Source: Begonia masoniana
Lineage: Eukaryota; Streptophyta; Magnoliopsida; Cucurbitales; Begoniaceae
Direction of reading: 5' to 3'
DNA: 64,000 nucleotides
Assembly: GCA_022432975.1 (NCBI GenBank)
Contig: CM039516.1
Span: 33,877,157-33,941,156 of the forward strand
Position numbers and translations under genes: made by a program. Under the pieces are notes generated by a model that was given only the letters and a program-made list of their open reading frames with translations, did not search any database and was not told where the DNA came from. Positions 1 to 9,356 of this stretch are shown one piece after another (the stretch's first letter is position 1; each line of letters begins with the position of its first letter).

Positions 1-1530
1 TGCATTACCCCATTGATCGCCCCTTCCTGGCTATCGATCGGCTAACTCTCTGGATTTTGTCCAGAGAGCTGCTTTCATAATCTTTCTCCTGTATCCACAC
101 ATCATTTACCCCGAACTTCTAGAAACATTAAAAACATCAAACCCATTTACCATTTCATCAACGTCAGTACTTACACTATCCAGATACCAAACACCCTAAA
201 ATGAGTTCTATACAATTCATATACTATAATTCCTTCAGCCCGACACAACCCAAAACCACTAAAATACTTAACCTATTACTCCCACTGGTCAAGGTTAGCA
301 CCAACTGTTCAGCGCACTTCCACGGGCACTCTTCTTCAACCTGTGTATTCATCAAGCGGAGGAACGCCTTCCTCACTTGTTTCGAGTTCCCCTACACCAT
401 AAAGACGCCTATGTAAGTGACAATGTATGAACATGTGTATGCAATTTTTCATTAATTCAGTCCGTTCATTTTATTTATCAGTCCGTATTAGTCGTCTTAG
501 TCATCTCAGTCGTCTCATTTCAGTCGTCTCAGTCATCTCATTACAGTCGTCTCATTTAAGTCATCTCATTTCATTTTCGTTCATGAGCCTCCTGCATAAA
601 TCTATTTTTCATGACATTTGTAAAACGATGATGCATGGCAATTTAATACATAACATAAACACAAAGCACGGGTACCATCAAAACCAAACAAGCATCTCAT
701 ATAAAACAAACTAACCCTAAACTATCCAACCAAAACATATAAATATTCAAGGCACCAACAATCCTCAAGAAACAAAACTCGACATATGGTGTAGGCCAAT
801 CGGCCATAGTAAGTCACAAGAACTTACCTGTTGTCCTTAGCGCACCGAGCCCCATCCGCGAGCTTTGTTCACCTAAGCCAATCCACAGCATTCATTATCA
901 AAACCGAGCCTAAATAATCAAACTCCAACATTCATCAATACATCGACTAACTATGTCCAATAACCAACAATACATCCATTAGAGATGTGGTCACAGTAAA
1001 TCTATCGATTTTAAACCTTAATCTACGTTTTTTTTTAACAAATCCTTAACTAAAGTTTCAACCGTTTCCTAGCCCTAAACGGGAAACTAAATCATCCAAA
1101 CGCTAGAAGTTTACCTAGAATGTTGATTGCTGAAGAAAATGTGAAGAAATCGCCGGTGTTTGGAGGAACGTTGGCCGGCGCTTGCAGGAAATCGACGTGG
1201 GGAAGAAGAAATCGCCCCAAAGCTCTCTGGAGCTTCTCCTTTGCGAAAATAGAAAATGAGTGGGGAAGGGAGTGTTTTTAGTATTTTTATAAAACTTAAC
1301 TTAGTAATTACTGTTTTGCCCTCACTTGATTTTCTATTATTTCATTATCTATTTCGTTATTTTTGTCTATCTAATCGTTTTCTCCAAATTTCTCTTATTC
1401 TTCCAAAGACTCAAATTCATTCATAGAGTTCAAATAGAACTCTCCGTTCGCGAAACAATTTAATTGGCTTTATCTACGAAAATACCATTGTATAGGTAAA
1501 AATTTAAAACCTGTAAAACCGGGTGTTACA
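1..1530 (-). mobile_element. L1: long Ty3/gypsy-type LTR, truncated by window edge
   Basis: Reads on the minus strand as the 5' part of a long LTR; the remainder lies left of the window. The end at 1530 is the inverted TGTAACACCCGG start shared by the other long LTRs. On the minus strand it carries donor GTAAAC at 1114, acceptor AG at 873-874, a 45-nt exon-like segment (828-872), donor GTAAGT at 827 and acceptor AG at 392-393. A hairpin at 46-68 (CTCTCTGGA, 5-nt loop, TCCAGAGAG) recurs in L9 and L12, so L1 belongs to the same family as those. Whether it is a solo LTR or part of a full element cannot be decided here, because the other end and its target duplication are not visible. Confidence 0.75.
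392..1114 (-). other. L1 leader module (two intron-like segments)
   Basis: Minus strand: intron-like 1114-873, exon-like 872-828, intron-like 827-392. Pairing arms are TATGGTGTAGG on the plus strand at 785-795 and CCTACACCATA at 391-401, an 11-bp perfect match. Inferred from sequence only; no transcript evidence. Confidence 0.45.
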
Positions 1531-2270
1531 GAATGTCTTCACAGGATTTTCTTGCGTTTTATTTTGTTTGCTGTTAGTAATGCATGATATTTGTTTCGAT
1601 TACGGCAGAAATTCATCATATGTTCCTAGTGTTTAAATTACTGACTTGAGAATCCTATTTGTTGTTTTTGATAAACTGTTGTTTTGGAAATTGGTTATTC
1701 GAATTGCTTTGAATTTTTTTGTTGTTAACACTCCATAATAACTGTTTCATCTGCTACATATCTAGTTAAAATTTGATTATTGTAAATCTATTTTTTGTGT
1801 TTTATGTTTAGGTTTAATTTGTCAGAGTGTTTGACAGATTACAAGTACTATTTCAAGTTTGTATGTCGTCTATTTGTTCTTTAGCTAAAGGCTATTGTGG
1901 TGTTTACTTGATTTACATGTTATTTACAGTTTTCTTCATATCAACTTAATGTCTAAAGAATAATTATAAAGGCGCAGCAATCTGAAGATTCTAGGAATGA
2001 TATCTTACTAATTTGTTTGAGGTCATTATTGTTCATTCTTTTTATCATTATTTGATTTTCTACTTTTGTTTTGAGCTGTGAAAGTACAGGAGAGAAGGAT
2101 GAGCTGTAGAAATAGACAAACATCAGGCACTTTAGACAGTCAAATTGCCAGAGGTGAAAGTTTGAGGTAAATTTTTATTTGTTGTCATAATTGATGCATA
2201 AACTTCTACTGTAAATAACGGTAGATACTTTTTAAGGGAAGCGTAAGAGGATACAATTTTTTTTTTCTAG

Positions 2271-2504
2271 TATGACAAAGCATTAGGAGAGAGACAGAAG
2301 AATGTGCTTAACATTGTACAATCTAGACTTGAAGAAGCTGAAGCAAGAGTCGCAGACGCTAAATCAAGACTCGGACAAGCTGTAGGAAGACTCGAAGAAG
2401 CTAAATCAAAGAATGCGAAGCTGCAGAGGGATAGATTATGGTTCCCGGTATTAAGTGGTCTCACTAATGCATTATTGTTGATCAATTTGTATCAATTGTG
2501 TTAG
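2271..2504 (+). CDS. Small coiled-coil plus membrane-tail ORF, possibly a 3' exon
   Basis: The frame is open from 2271 to a TAG at 2502-2504, directly after a pyrimidine run and TAG at 2259-2270 that looks like a 3' splice site. The product is a charged, heptad-like helix (repeats of RLEEAEARVADAKSRL type) followed by a hydrophobic C-terminal segment of about 20 residues, as in tail-anchored or coiled-coil proteins. An upstream candidate exon starting with ATG at 2099 ends in a GTAAAT donor near 2167, but its phase does not join this frame, so a gene model fails without another exon. The family is not recognised. It could be a gene fragment or chance. Confidence 0.25.
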   Translation, partial: YDKALGERQKNVLNIVQSRLEEAEARVADAKSRLGQAVGRLEEAKSKNAKLQRDRLWFPVLSGLTNALLLINLYQLC

Positions 2505-2700
2505 TAGATTTGTATGGTAATAACTATGCAATTTGTATCCAAGACAAACTCAGAAAAAATCCCATCAATTTTGGAATTTATCAGTGCTTTCCATTTCATT
2601 CACTCAATGGTCCAAGAAAATTGGGATAAGCTCTGCAGAATCTGAGAACTATGCATTATCATCCATTTAAGATAAGACTTTTTGGCAAAAAAATAGAAAA

Positions 2701-2783
2701 AATATAGCCATTTCATGCATATATTGTGGAGGAAAACACTCTTTCGAGAACTATCCTTCAGATCTTGATCATTATGCTATATG
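2701..2783 (+). pseudogene. Gag zinc-knuckle-like remnant
   Basis: Plus-strand translation from TGC at 2716 gives CIYCGGKHSFENYPS, resembling the CxxCxxxxHxxxxC knuckle of Athila-type Gag (CVYCGEGHLFENCPS style), with the last Cys replaced by Tyr and a stop at about 2781. The match is one short motif, so a chance resemblance is possible. Confidence 0.3.
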
Positions 2784-3367
2784 AGTAGTTCAAACCATAA
2801 TCATATCTTCCATAAGAACAACAACCAGAATTACAAAGGGTACAAATATCTATCCAAATCCATTTCATAATCACATCCAACTACATTATTTCCACCCACT
2901 GATGCATTATTTCCACCCACGTACTGTACATTTTTTCTATTGGTAAACTTCCCTCCATAGTGAATCTCAATTGAAAATGTGTCGTAACACCCGAAAAATT
3001 TTCCTACAACGTGTGTAACCCTTAAGAGGTGTTTAGTAGTAGTCCTAGAGTTTTCCTAAGTTTTGTGTGAAATGTGAAAATTGAATAGGAAAATTTAGAG
3101 AAAATCCTAGGGTTTGAATGGTTAGAAGTTGTGTTGAGTTGAATTGACTTAAAGATAAATTAAATGGTCAAAGGGGGGATAAAATGAGAGTTTTCCACGA
3201 TGGCATGCATGATAGCTAAGAGGAAGAGTGTTGCAAAGTCATAAAGAATGGAAAAAAGGTGTTGAAAAGTCAAAAGAAGAATGAGCCAATAGGAAGAAAG
3301 AAGAAAAGTGATGGAAAGGGAGGGAAATCACGTTGGTTTAAGTGTGAAGGGAAAGGTGAGGTTGTTT

Positions 3368-3375
3368 TATAAAAA
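3368..3375 (+). promoter_or_regulatory. TATA-like box of L2
   Basis: TATAAAAA about 385 bp into the LTR and about 180 bp upstream of the first donor-like site. L6 (minus, 27484-27491) and L10 (55729) have a similar box in the corresponding place. Confidence 0.4.
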
Positions 3376-4215
3376 GTGGGTTTTGGTGGGAAAAATCAAA
3401 AAAGGAAAAAATTAGAATGTTTATAAATTGAAGGGTTTAGTGTTAAAAATGGAAAAGAACCATTTTCTTCCTCCTTTCTCCCTCGTGAAGACCTGCCACC
3501 ATTGTTAGGGTTTCTCCATCTTCTCTTCATCAATTTTGGCAAGGAATCAAGGTAAGTTTGAATGTGTTTTTAGTTGGATACATTCCTTGGATAGTTTTTA
3601 GTGTTTTTGTGGTGTTTTGAGTGATTTTGGTTAGAGTTTTTGAAACCCTAAGGGAAGCTCCAAAAATTTGGTTTCTTGATGAGTTTTCTTCCTATGTTTG
3701 GTAGTTTAAACCTTAAATAGGTTGGTTGAGATGGATTTTAGAGATAGATTAAGGTTTTGGTGAAACATAGTTGAAAACTGGATTTTTGTATATTGGTCGC
3801 CGGTTCTGTTCCTGCAATTTCTTATCGGCCAAGTTGTTTGTTGATTTAATTCGATTGTTTCAATGGAAAGTAGACATGTAGAGGTTTACAGAATGGGTTG
3901 GCACGTTTAAATCCGATGGAAAATGAAGAAGTTATGGCCGTTTGAAGTTGGACGGTGGAAAATGTGGGAATTTCGGGTTTTAAGGTTTAGGTTTTAAAGT
4001 TAGTTTAAATTGGTTGTTAGATTGGTTGTTAGACTTGGTTTAGAATTTATAGAATGTTGTTAAGTTATTTTCCTCATGTTTGCTAGGTTAAAAAGTGAAC
4101 GAGTGGACCAATCGAGTGAGCGAATAAGAGCACGAGCGGGATTCCAGGTAAGTAGAGGATGTTTGTGTTTTGCCTTTGGGCCTACACCATGGAACGGTAG
4201 GGAATTGTTTGTTTG

Positions 4216-4633
4216 TATAACGACCCCTATTCCCAGCAAGATATTGTCCGCTTTGGGGATTGGGCCGTAGTCCAATATCCTCCCCTCACGGCTTTGTTTG
4301 TCGAGGACTTCCCAGTCGGTCACCCAACCTGGTACTACTCTCGCCAAAGCACTTTTAACTTAGGAGTTCTTATGGGATTCGTTGTCAATTGTGCTCCAAA
4401 ACGCATCTTACTATCTTGGGAGAGTTTCCTTACATATGTTTCATTTCCACATACTTCTCCAAGCGATGTGGGATTGTGACGACCCCCTTTTTACGACCGA
4501 ACCCTCCAGCCCAAGTCCAACCCGGGATCCGCGAAGTTTTAACCCAGCACGTCACCATCCGGCCCAAGTCCCACTCAGGATTCGCGGAGCACTGGGTGGT
4601 TCCTCCTCATACGTGTCCATTCGGGTCATCACA
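4216..4633 (-). repeat. Cassandra 3' LTR (left copy)
   Basis: This copy is 418 bp, the same length as the right copy. It is the 3' LTR because the element reads on the minus strand. The TG end has decayed to TA. Confidence 0.85.
4303..4380 (-). other. 5S rRNA-derived segment in Cassandra left LTR
   Basis: The reverse complement reads as the middle and 3' part of plant 5S rRNA: CCCATAAGAACTCC, GCGAGAGTAGTACC, GGTTGGGTGACC and CTGGGAAGTCCTCG. The internal promoter boxes (A box, C box) are present with substitutions. It is not a functional 5S gene: the 5' and 3' ends of the rRNA are missing. Confidence 0.9.
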
Positions 4634-4704
4634 ATCACCCCCCCTCGGGGGCTCAACATCCCCCTTTGCCACATTTTCGGTTGGGTACAGGCTTTGATAC
4701 TATT
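4634..4704 (-). promoter_or_regulatory. Cassandra core with PBS and PPT
   Basis: The plus-strand GCTTTGATACTA at 4691-4702 is the complement of a tRNA-iMet primer-binding site with two mismatches (TAGTATCAAAGC against TGGTATCAGAGC). The C-rich run near 4638-4650 is the complement of a polypurine tract beside the 3' LTR. Confidence 0.75.
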
Positions 4705-5122
4705 TGTAATGACCTCTATTCCCAGCAAGATATTGTTCGCTCTGGGAATTGGGCTGTAGCCCAATATCCTCCCCTCACGGCTTTGTTTGACGAGGACTTC
4801 CCAGTCGGTCACCCAACCTGGTACTACTCTCGCCAAAGCACTTTTAACTTCGGAGTTCTTATGGGATCCGTTGTCAATTGTGCTCCAAAACGCGTCTTAC
4901 TATCTTGGGAGGGTTTCCTTACATATGTTTCATTTCCACATACTTCCCCAAGTGATATGGGATTGTGACGACCCTCTTTTTACGACCAAACCCTCCAGTC
5001 CAAGTCCAACCTAGGATCCGTGGAGTTTTAACCCAGCACGTCACCATCCGACCTAAGTCCGACTCTGGATTCGCGGAGCACTGGGTGGTTCCTCCTCATA
5101 CATGTCCATTCGAGTAATCACA
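4705..5122 (-). repeat. Cassandra 5' LTR (right copy)
   Basis: Right LTR copy, 418 bp, TGTAATGACC to AATCACA, adjacent to the primer-binding site. Confidence 0.85.
4792..4869 (-). other. 5S rRNA-derived segment in Cassandra right LTR
   Basis: Second copy of the 5S-like segment. It is closer to genuine 5S than the left copy: the reverse complement keeps GGATCCCAT and CTCCGAAGTTAA, where the left copy has GAATCCCAT and CTCCTAAGTTAA. Confidence 0.9.
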
Positions 5123-5277
5123 GTTTTTTTTGTTGTTTGTCTTGTTTGTTGGTTGAGCATTGTGTGTTGTTGGTTGGTTGAGCATTGTGTGACATGCATC
5201 ATGGTTTCGAAATACAAAAAATACGAGTTTTGGGATGTTTTGAATTGTGAGTGTGGAATGTAAGTTATGCAACTGTT

Positions 5278-5600
5278 GTGTCTCGAGTAGAACAGATTTC
5301 TACGAGAGATGTACGCCTATGTGCCTCTACGAGAGATGTACGCCTGAGTGTCTCGAGTAGATCGGATTTCTACGAGAGATGTACGCCTATGTGCCTTTAC
5401 GAGAGATATAGCCTGAGTGTCTCTAGTAGAATCGAATTCTACGAGAGATGTACGCCTAAGTGTCTTGAGTAGAACATATTTCTACGAGAGATGTATGCCT
5501 AAGTGTCTTGAGTAGAACGGATTTCTACGAGAGATGTACACTTGAGTGTCTCGAGTAGGACGGATTTCTACGAGAGATGTACGCCTGAGTGTAAAATGAG
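5278..5600 (+). repeat. Hairpin-unit tandem array inside L2 intron 2
   Basis: About seven imperfect units of roughly 43 bp of the form GAGTAGAACGGATTTCTACG-AGAGATGTACGCC. Each unit contains GTAGAA and TTCTAC in inverted orientation. Two short units lack the first arm. Confidence 0.85.
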
Positions 5601-6184
5601 AACGGAATGAACACAACCGAGAGATAGAAACTGCATGTGTTATGAGTGAGCGTGCATTATGTTTTCGTATGCATTGCATTATTCCCTACTTGCTAAGCAT
5701 TAGACTTACGTTTTGTGTTTTGTGGTGTAGGTGGAGACGTTATAACAGGTGAGCTAGTTGAGAGAGCCCAGGACTAGGGGTAGTCGGCGAGGTTCAGGGT
5801 ATGTCGGTGCAGGTATTTGTCGGGGCGTCTTGACCATGATCTTCGGGGAGATTTGTGGGATTCGGTATTTTGGTAGTTTGTTGGATTTTATTTGTATAAA
5901 TGATAGGTGGTTTTAGAATCTTGTAAATGTTGTTTGAAATTGTTTTGAAACTCTTGCTGGTACATATTTGTTTTTCAGAATTTTTGGGTTTTAGAAAATT
6001 TAGTCGTTATTCTGTTCGATTTTTAGTAGAGTAAACGACGTTGGTTTTTAGTTGTTTTCACGTTTTCAATGCCGTGTTGGAGTCAGTTTTCCGAGAAATT
6101 TACGGGTCAAGGAGTCGGAAATGTCTTGAAAGTTTGAGATAAATTTTAGGTGTGGGTGGTTTGAAGGAAAAATGAAAAAAATGG

Positions 6185-6372
6185 AGGATGGGCGCTGGTA
6201 GCCGAGTAGGTGGCATGCAGAGCGCTGGAGGCACGCGCAGGGCGCAGGCTGGCCGCTCGTAGCGCCCAGCGCCAATCGATCGGCGCGCACCCCGAGAGGG
6301 TGTCGATTGATCGGCACCAGCGCGTGCGCTGTGCGCGGCTACACGCGCGGGGCGCGCAACTGGTGATCGCGC
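6185..6372 (+). repeat. GC-rich CpG tract near L2 3' end
   Basis: Dense GCGC and CGATCGAT-type sequence in an otherwise AT-rich LTR. It creates overlapping open frames on both strands, which I do not regard as genes. Counterparts lie in L3, L5, L6, L7, L9, L10 and L12. Confidence 0.7.
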
Positions 6373-6614
6373 CGCACAACATACAAAATTTAAAATTTTT
6401 TTAATTTTCCTATTCCTACTATGTTTTAACCCAATCTTTTCCGGCACGTTTTGCACGTATTTTGGACACATTTTCTAACAAATTTCGATGGTTCAAAAAA
6501 CCCAAAAATCGAGTCGAAATTTTATCGAAAATTATTTTCAATTACGTTTAAATGTGGGGTTAGTGAGCAAAGTAGCGCACCGAGCCTGGGCGGGTTCGGG
6601 GGCATTACATGTGT

Positions 6615-7702
6615 CCATCTTCTTCGCTGCAAGGTTATATAGATTCAATTCAGTTAAGCATGACAGTTTTGGTGTTTAAATTCTAAACAACTTAATACAC
6701 ATTTAAATCTTTTTAACAAATAGAATCACGAACAAATGCAAGCCTAAACAATGTAGATAATCAAGAACCAAGAAGGTAAGCATTGTGCTCCTACAATGCC
6801 AATCTTAATAACAGTTTAATAACCAGACAAGAGAAAGAGAAAACAGTGGTTCCTGCAGCTTAATAGCAGCTTAACACTTGAGACTTTCGCAATGTTTTGT
6901 TTCCATAACCAAAAAATGGTGATAAATAATTGAGAACAACTTTTACAAATCTGTTTCGAAAAATTATTTCTCCGGCTCCTTAAAATTGATCAAATCGGGG
7001 AGTTAATTTTACTACTTTTACTACACAAAATAGAGGATTATAGTTTCATATATCATTGAATTTTCAAATGGAGTGGAATTCATCATAATTAAAAACCAAA
7101 AGAGCGGGCCAGAGATTATTGCCCATTTCAGAAATCAATCTTCAATTGAAACACTAAAGCAGAAATGTAAAAATGCGAGTATAATCGAGAAAAGTGTGAT
7201 TGATGAAGCTTAGAGATAACTAATGGAAAATGATTACCAGCGAAGAACAACAAAGGCAACTGATGCAAAGCTTGGAATCAACAAAAATTAGCCCTAATTT
7301 TGGCGACCAGGCGAGCCGATGAGTAGAGGACAGAGTTGACAGAAAGCCTGCGCGAATCGGAGCAGGGAGCACGGAGAATGGGAGCTTAGCATCTAGAGAA
7401 CGGAGCACAGATGAGGGAACCGGGGAACGCAACTTGCAATTCGGGAGTCGGAGAACATAGCTCGCAAGTCGGAAGTGGATAATGGGCAAGTCTTAATGTT
7501 TTTTTTCACCTACAGGCAGAGGCATTTCGGAAAGAAAAAATAGACACGTGAAAAAAACGTGACATTTTAAAGGAAAATTGGAAGGTAGGGGGGAAATTGC
7601 CCATTATCCATGCATTGAGGTTGTTTTTGCCCATTATCCAAGTTTACGGTGTAAATTGCTCATTTCACCTAGTTGTAGGGGCCAAATTGTACTTTACCCT
7701 AT
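6615..7702 (-). other. Unassigned DNA ending in a terminal-repeat-like motif
   Basis: The right 200 bp (7502-7702), read on the minus strand, starts GGGTAAAGTACAATTTGG and continues with lines closely matching a plus-strand copy at 45840-46022. This is the kind of terminal sequence found on plant TIR DNA transposons. I could not find the opposite end. The minus-strand stretch from about 7490 to 7220 is an open frame (89 codons) followed by a GTAATC donor-like site, which could be a 5' exon, but the protein is not recognised. The rest is featureless AT-rich DNA. Confidence 0.4.
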
Positions 7703-7850
7703 AATTAAATATCCCTCTTAAATGATATTTTCAATGAGAAGCAATGATATAATAATTTCATTTACTTATTGTCAATAGTCATTACCCAAAGATAATTTAA
7801 ATATAAAACAATCTCATTTAAAAATAACCATCATCAAAATTATATTAACA
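7703..7850 (-). repeat. Ty1/copia 3' LTR remnant
   Basis: Matches the right LTR of the same element at about 42910-43043: both run through AATGAGAAGCAA and CATCATCAAAATTATATTAA. On the minus strand the LTR starts TGTTAATATAA. The polypurine tract (minus-strand AAAAAATGGAGAGAT, 7851-7866) directly precedes it. The rest of this LTR is replaced at 7702 by the terminal-repeat-like sequence. Confidence 0.75.
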
Positions 7851-8414
7851 ATCTCTCCATTTTTTATGATGACAAACATCTACAAGAAAATAGATTATTT
7901 TAAATTAAACTCTCCTAAGCTCGCTCTTGATATAAGACAATCGATTCTCTCCCTCTCAATATATGCAAACATGAGACTTATATCAATTACACAATTTTTT
8001 CCTCTTTTCCATTATAAAAAAAATAGGCAGAGTAATATTTATTTTTGGAGACCCGAAAAGCCAAAGAAATAACACCCACTCAACCATTATCAAATAGTAG
8101 TTGCAGTCATCCATACAAACATAAAGAGAAGCCTAAATAAAATAGAAAACTAGATAGAGTAAATAGTACTAGACAAGACAAAAACCCTAATTAAAACCAT
8201 ACCCAAACAAAAGAGGTGACTAAAATAAAGAGTGGGGTATAACCAAGTACAACACACAAACTGTCAAAATAAGTAAAACCCCTAAACCAAATCATAAGTC
8301 TTGCGGATCATCAACATGAGTTGGAGGAGGATCTTTGTCAGTGAATGTATGCGACTAGAAGTTGTGATAGAGGTCTTCAAATTTTTTGTCAATCATGTCA
8401 AAACGCAAAGTGGT
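7851..8414 (-). other. 3' untranslated part of the copia element
   Basis: AT-rich sequence between the polypurine tract and the 3' accessory ORF of the copia element. It contains no recognisable coding signal on either strand. The 68-codon plus-strand frame at 7866-8072 has no protein resemblance and is not called. Confidence 0.5.
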
Positions 8415-8894
8415 CTAAGACTGATAGTTAGTGAAGGAGGTGGTCAGGCTAGAGATAAACGCAAACATGTGATCAATTTTTTCTTCAAGGCTCGAGAGAC
8501 CACCTCTAGGAATATCTGAGCGCGAATGAGTCTCAACAAATGGAGCATTGGGTAGCTCATGATCAAACTGGTCATCATCATTCACAGATGGTCCAACAAA
8601 AGAAGACCCTTGATGGAAGGTTAAAGAACCACTCACTATCCTAATTTCGAGTAATCCCCATTTTGGTGATAGTGGATTTAGTGTATGTGTCAATTTCTTC
8701 AAAGACAATGGATTTCAGTAGGAGGAATCTCTACCCCATGAAGTTCAAACACTTTCATCATGAGAAGATTAAATGTTTGATATTTGGCTGAATTACTAAA
8801 TACATTCAACATTCGATGGATAATGATATGACCAACGTTAAAAGGCTCACGTCTAAAAAACTTGTAGAGAACATAGAGGTCCATACTACTAATG
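8415..8894 (-). pseudogene. Copia 3' accessory ORF, C-terminal part
   Basis: Minus-strand translation from 8894 reads SSMDLYVLYKFFRREPFNVG and continues with a helical segment resembling the putative plant transposon protein domain that accompanies many plant retroelements. The other half lies at 11887-12000 and was separated by L3. A TGA-type break at about 8699 and a frame change follow, after which an open tail runs to 8415 (EEKIDHMFAFISSLTTSF). Its position 3' of pol matches the extra env-like or accessory ORF of Sirevirus-type copia elements. The domain assignment is from memory of the family and not from a search. Confidence 0.4.
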
Positions 8895-9356
8895 TGTAAC
8901 ACCCGAGAATTTCCTGTAACGTGCATAGCTTAGGTTAGAAGTATTAGGAGGGTTACTCATTTAAGTGGTATGTTGTGCATTGAAATAGCAAAGAAAAGAG
9001 AAGTGGAGAAATTGACAATTCAAACTAATATAGGTTTGAAAAGTCAAACCAAAGGAAGTTTGACAAGTCAATGTATGTTTGGAAATTTAGTGTTGACAAT
9101 TCAAAGGCTATTTAGAGGAATTAAATGAATGCAAAGTAGAGCATTCACGTTGCAATACATGTGAGAAAAAAAGAGGGGTTTGAATTAAAATAGGAAAGGT
9201 TGTGTGGGCAAAATCAAAAAGTAAAAAAATAGTTAGGTTAAAAAGGTGAAATGGTAATGTTTAATCATCTTCTCCCCTCTTTCTTTCTCTCCCACGATCC
9301 AGCCAGCCCTCAAAGCTCTCCCTCCTTCTTTCCATAGTTCTTTCAAGGATTTCAAG

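Larger units (their letters stand above)
1531..2977. other. Unassigned AT-rich spacer between L1 and L2
   Basis: AT-rich sequence without LTR hallmarks. The only things I can point to are a small open frame at 2271-2504 and a weak Gag zinc-knuckle-like stretch near 2716-2783. It may be host intergenic DNA or a very old element. No promoter, RNA gene or conserved protein is recognisable. Confidence 0.5.
4216..5122 (-). mobile_element. Cassandra-type TRIM retrotransposon nested in L2
   Basis: Two 418-bp direct repeats (4216-4633 and 4705-5122) surround a 71-bp core. The plus-strand ends are TGTAATGACC (mutated to TATAACGACC on the left) and TCACA. The core holds, on the minus strand, a primer-binding site next to the right LTR and a G-rich polypurine tract next to the left LTR. 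Both LTRs contain a 5S rRNA-like segment in antisense to the window, which defines the Cassandra group of terminal-repeat retrotransposons in miniature. It has no coding capacity, so it must be mobilised by proteins from another element. Flanks GTTTG (4211-4215) and GTTTT (5123-5127) look like a duplication with one mismatch. Confidence 0.88.
3552..5730 (+). other. L2 leader module (intron 1, exon, intron 2)
   Basis: Intron-like 3552-4086 (GTAAGT to GCTAG), exon-like 4087-4147 (61 nt), intron-like 4148-5730 (CAG|GTAAGT to GTAG|GTGG). Arms: 4181-4195 (CCTACACCATGGAAC) and 5717-5731 (GTTTTGTGGTGTAGG), 15 pairs of which three are G-U. A small TAAG/CTTA hairpin sits at 5694-5708. The nested Cassandra lies inside intron 2. 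Confidence 0.5.
2983..6609 (+). mobile_element. L2: solo LTR (Ty3/gypsy-type), TSD TGTGT
   Basis: Starts CGTAACACCCGAAAAA (TG mutated to CG) and ends GGGGGCATTACA. It is flanked by the 5-bp duplication TGTGT (2978-2982, 6610-6614), as expected for an LTR retrotransposon integrase. No internal domain lies between the ends, so it is a solo LTR. Removing the nested Cassandra leaves about 2.7 kb. A TATAAAAA box at 3368 precedes the leader module. The 3' end shares an AAAGTAGCGCACCGAGC-type block with L3, L6 and L10, placing these four in one family. A GC-rich tract at 6185-6372 is typical of the family. Confidence 0.9.

Noticed and set aside
4303..4869. Possible functional 5S rRNA genes
   Set aside because: Only the central and 3' part of 5S is present, with substitutions in the promoter boxes, and both copies lie in Cassandra LTRs.
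5251..5472. 73-codon ORF with repeated YERC motifs
   Set aside because: It is the translation of the hairpin tandem array in L2 intron 2.
6100..6471. Overlapping ORFs on both strands in the L2 GC tract
   Set aside because: Low stop frequency follows from GC composition. Similar overlapping frames arise in L3 (11204-11728), L7 (31642-32011) and L10 (57415-57942) with unrelated protein sequences.
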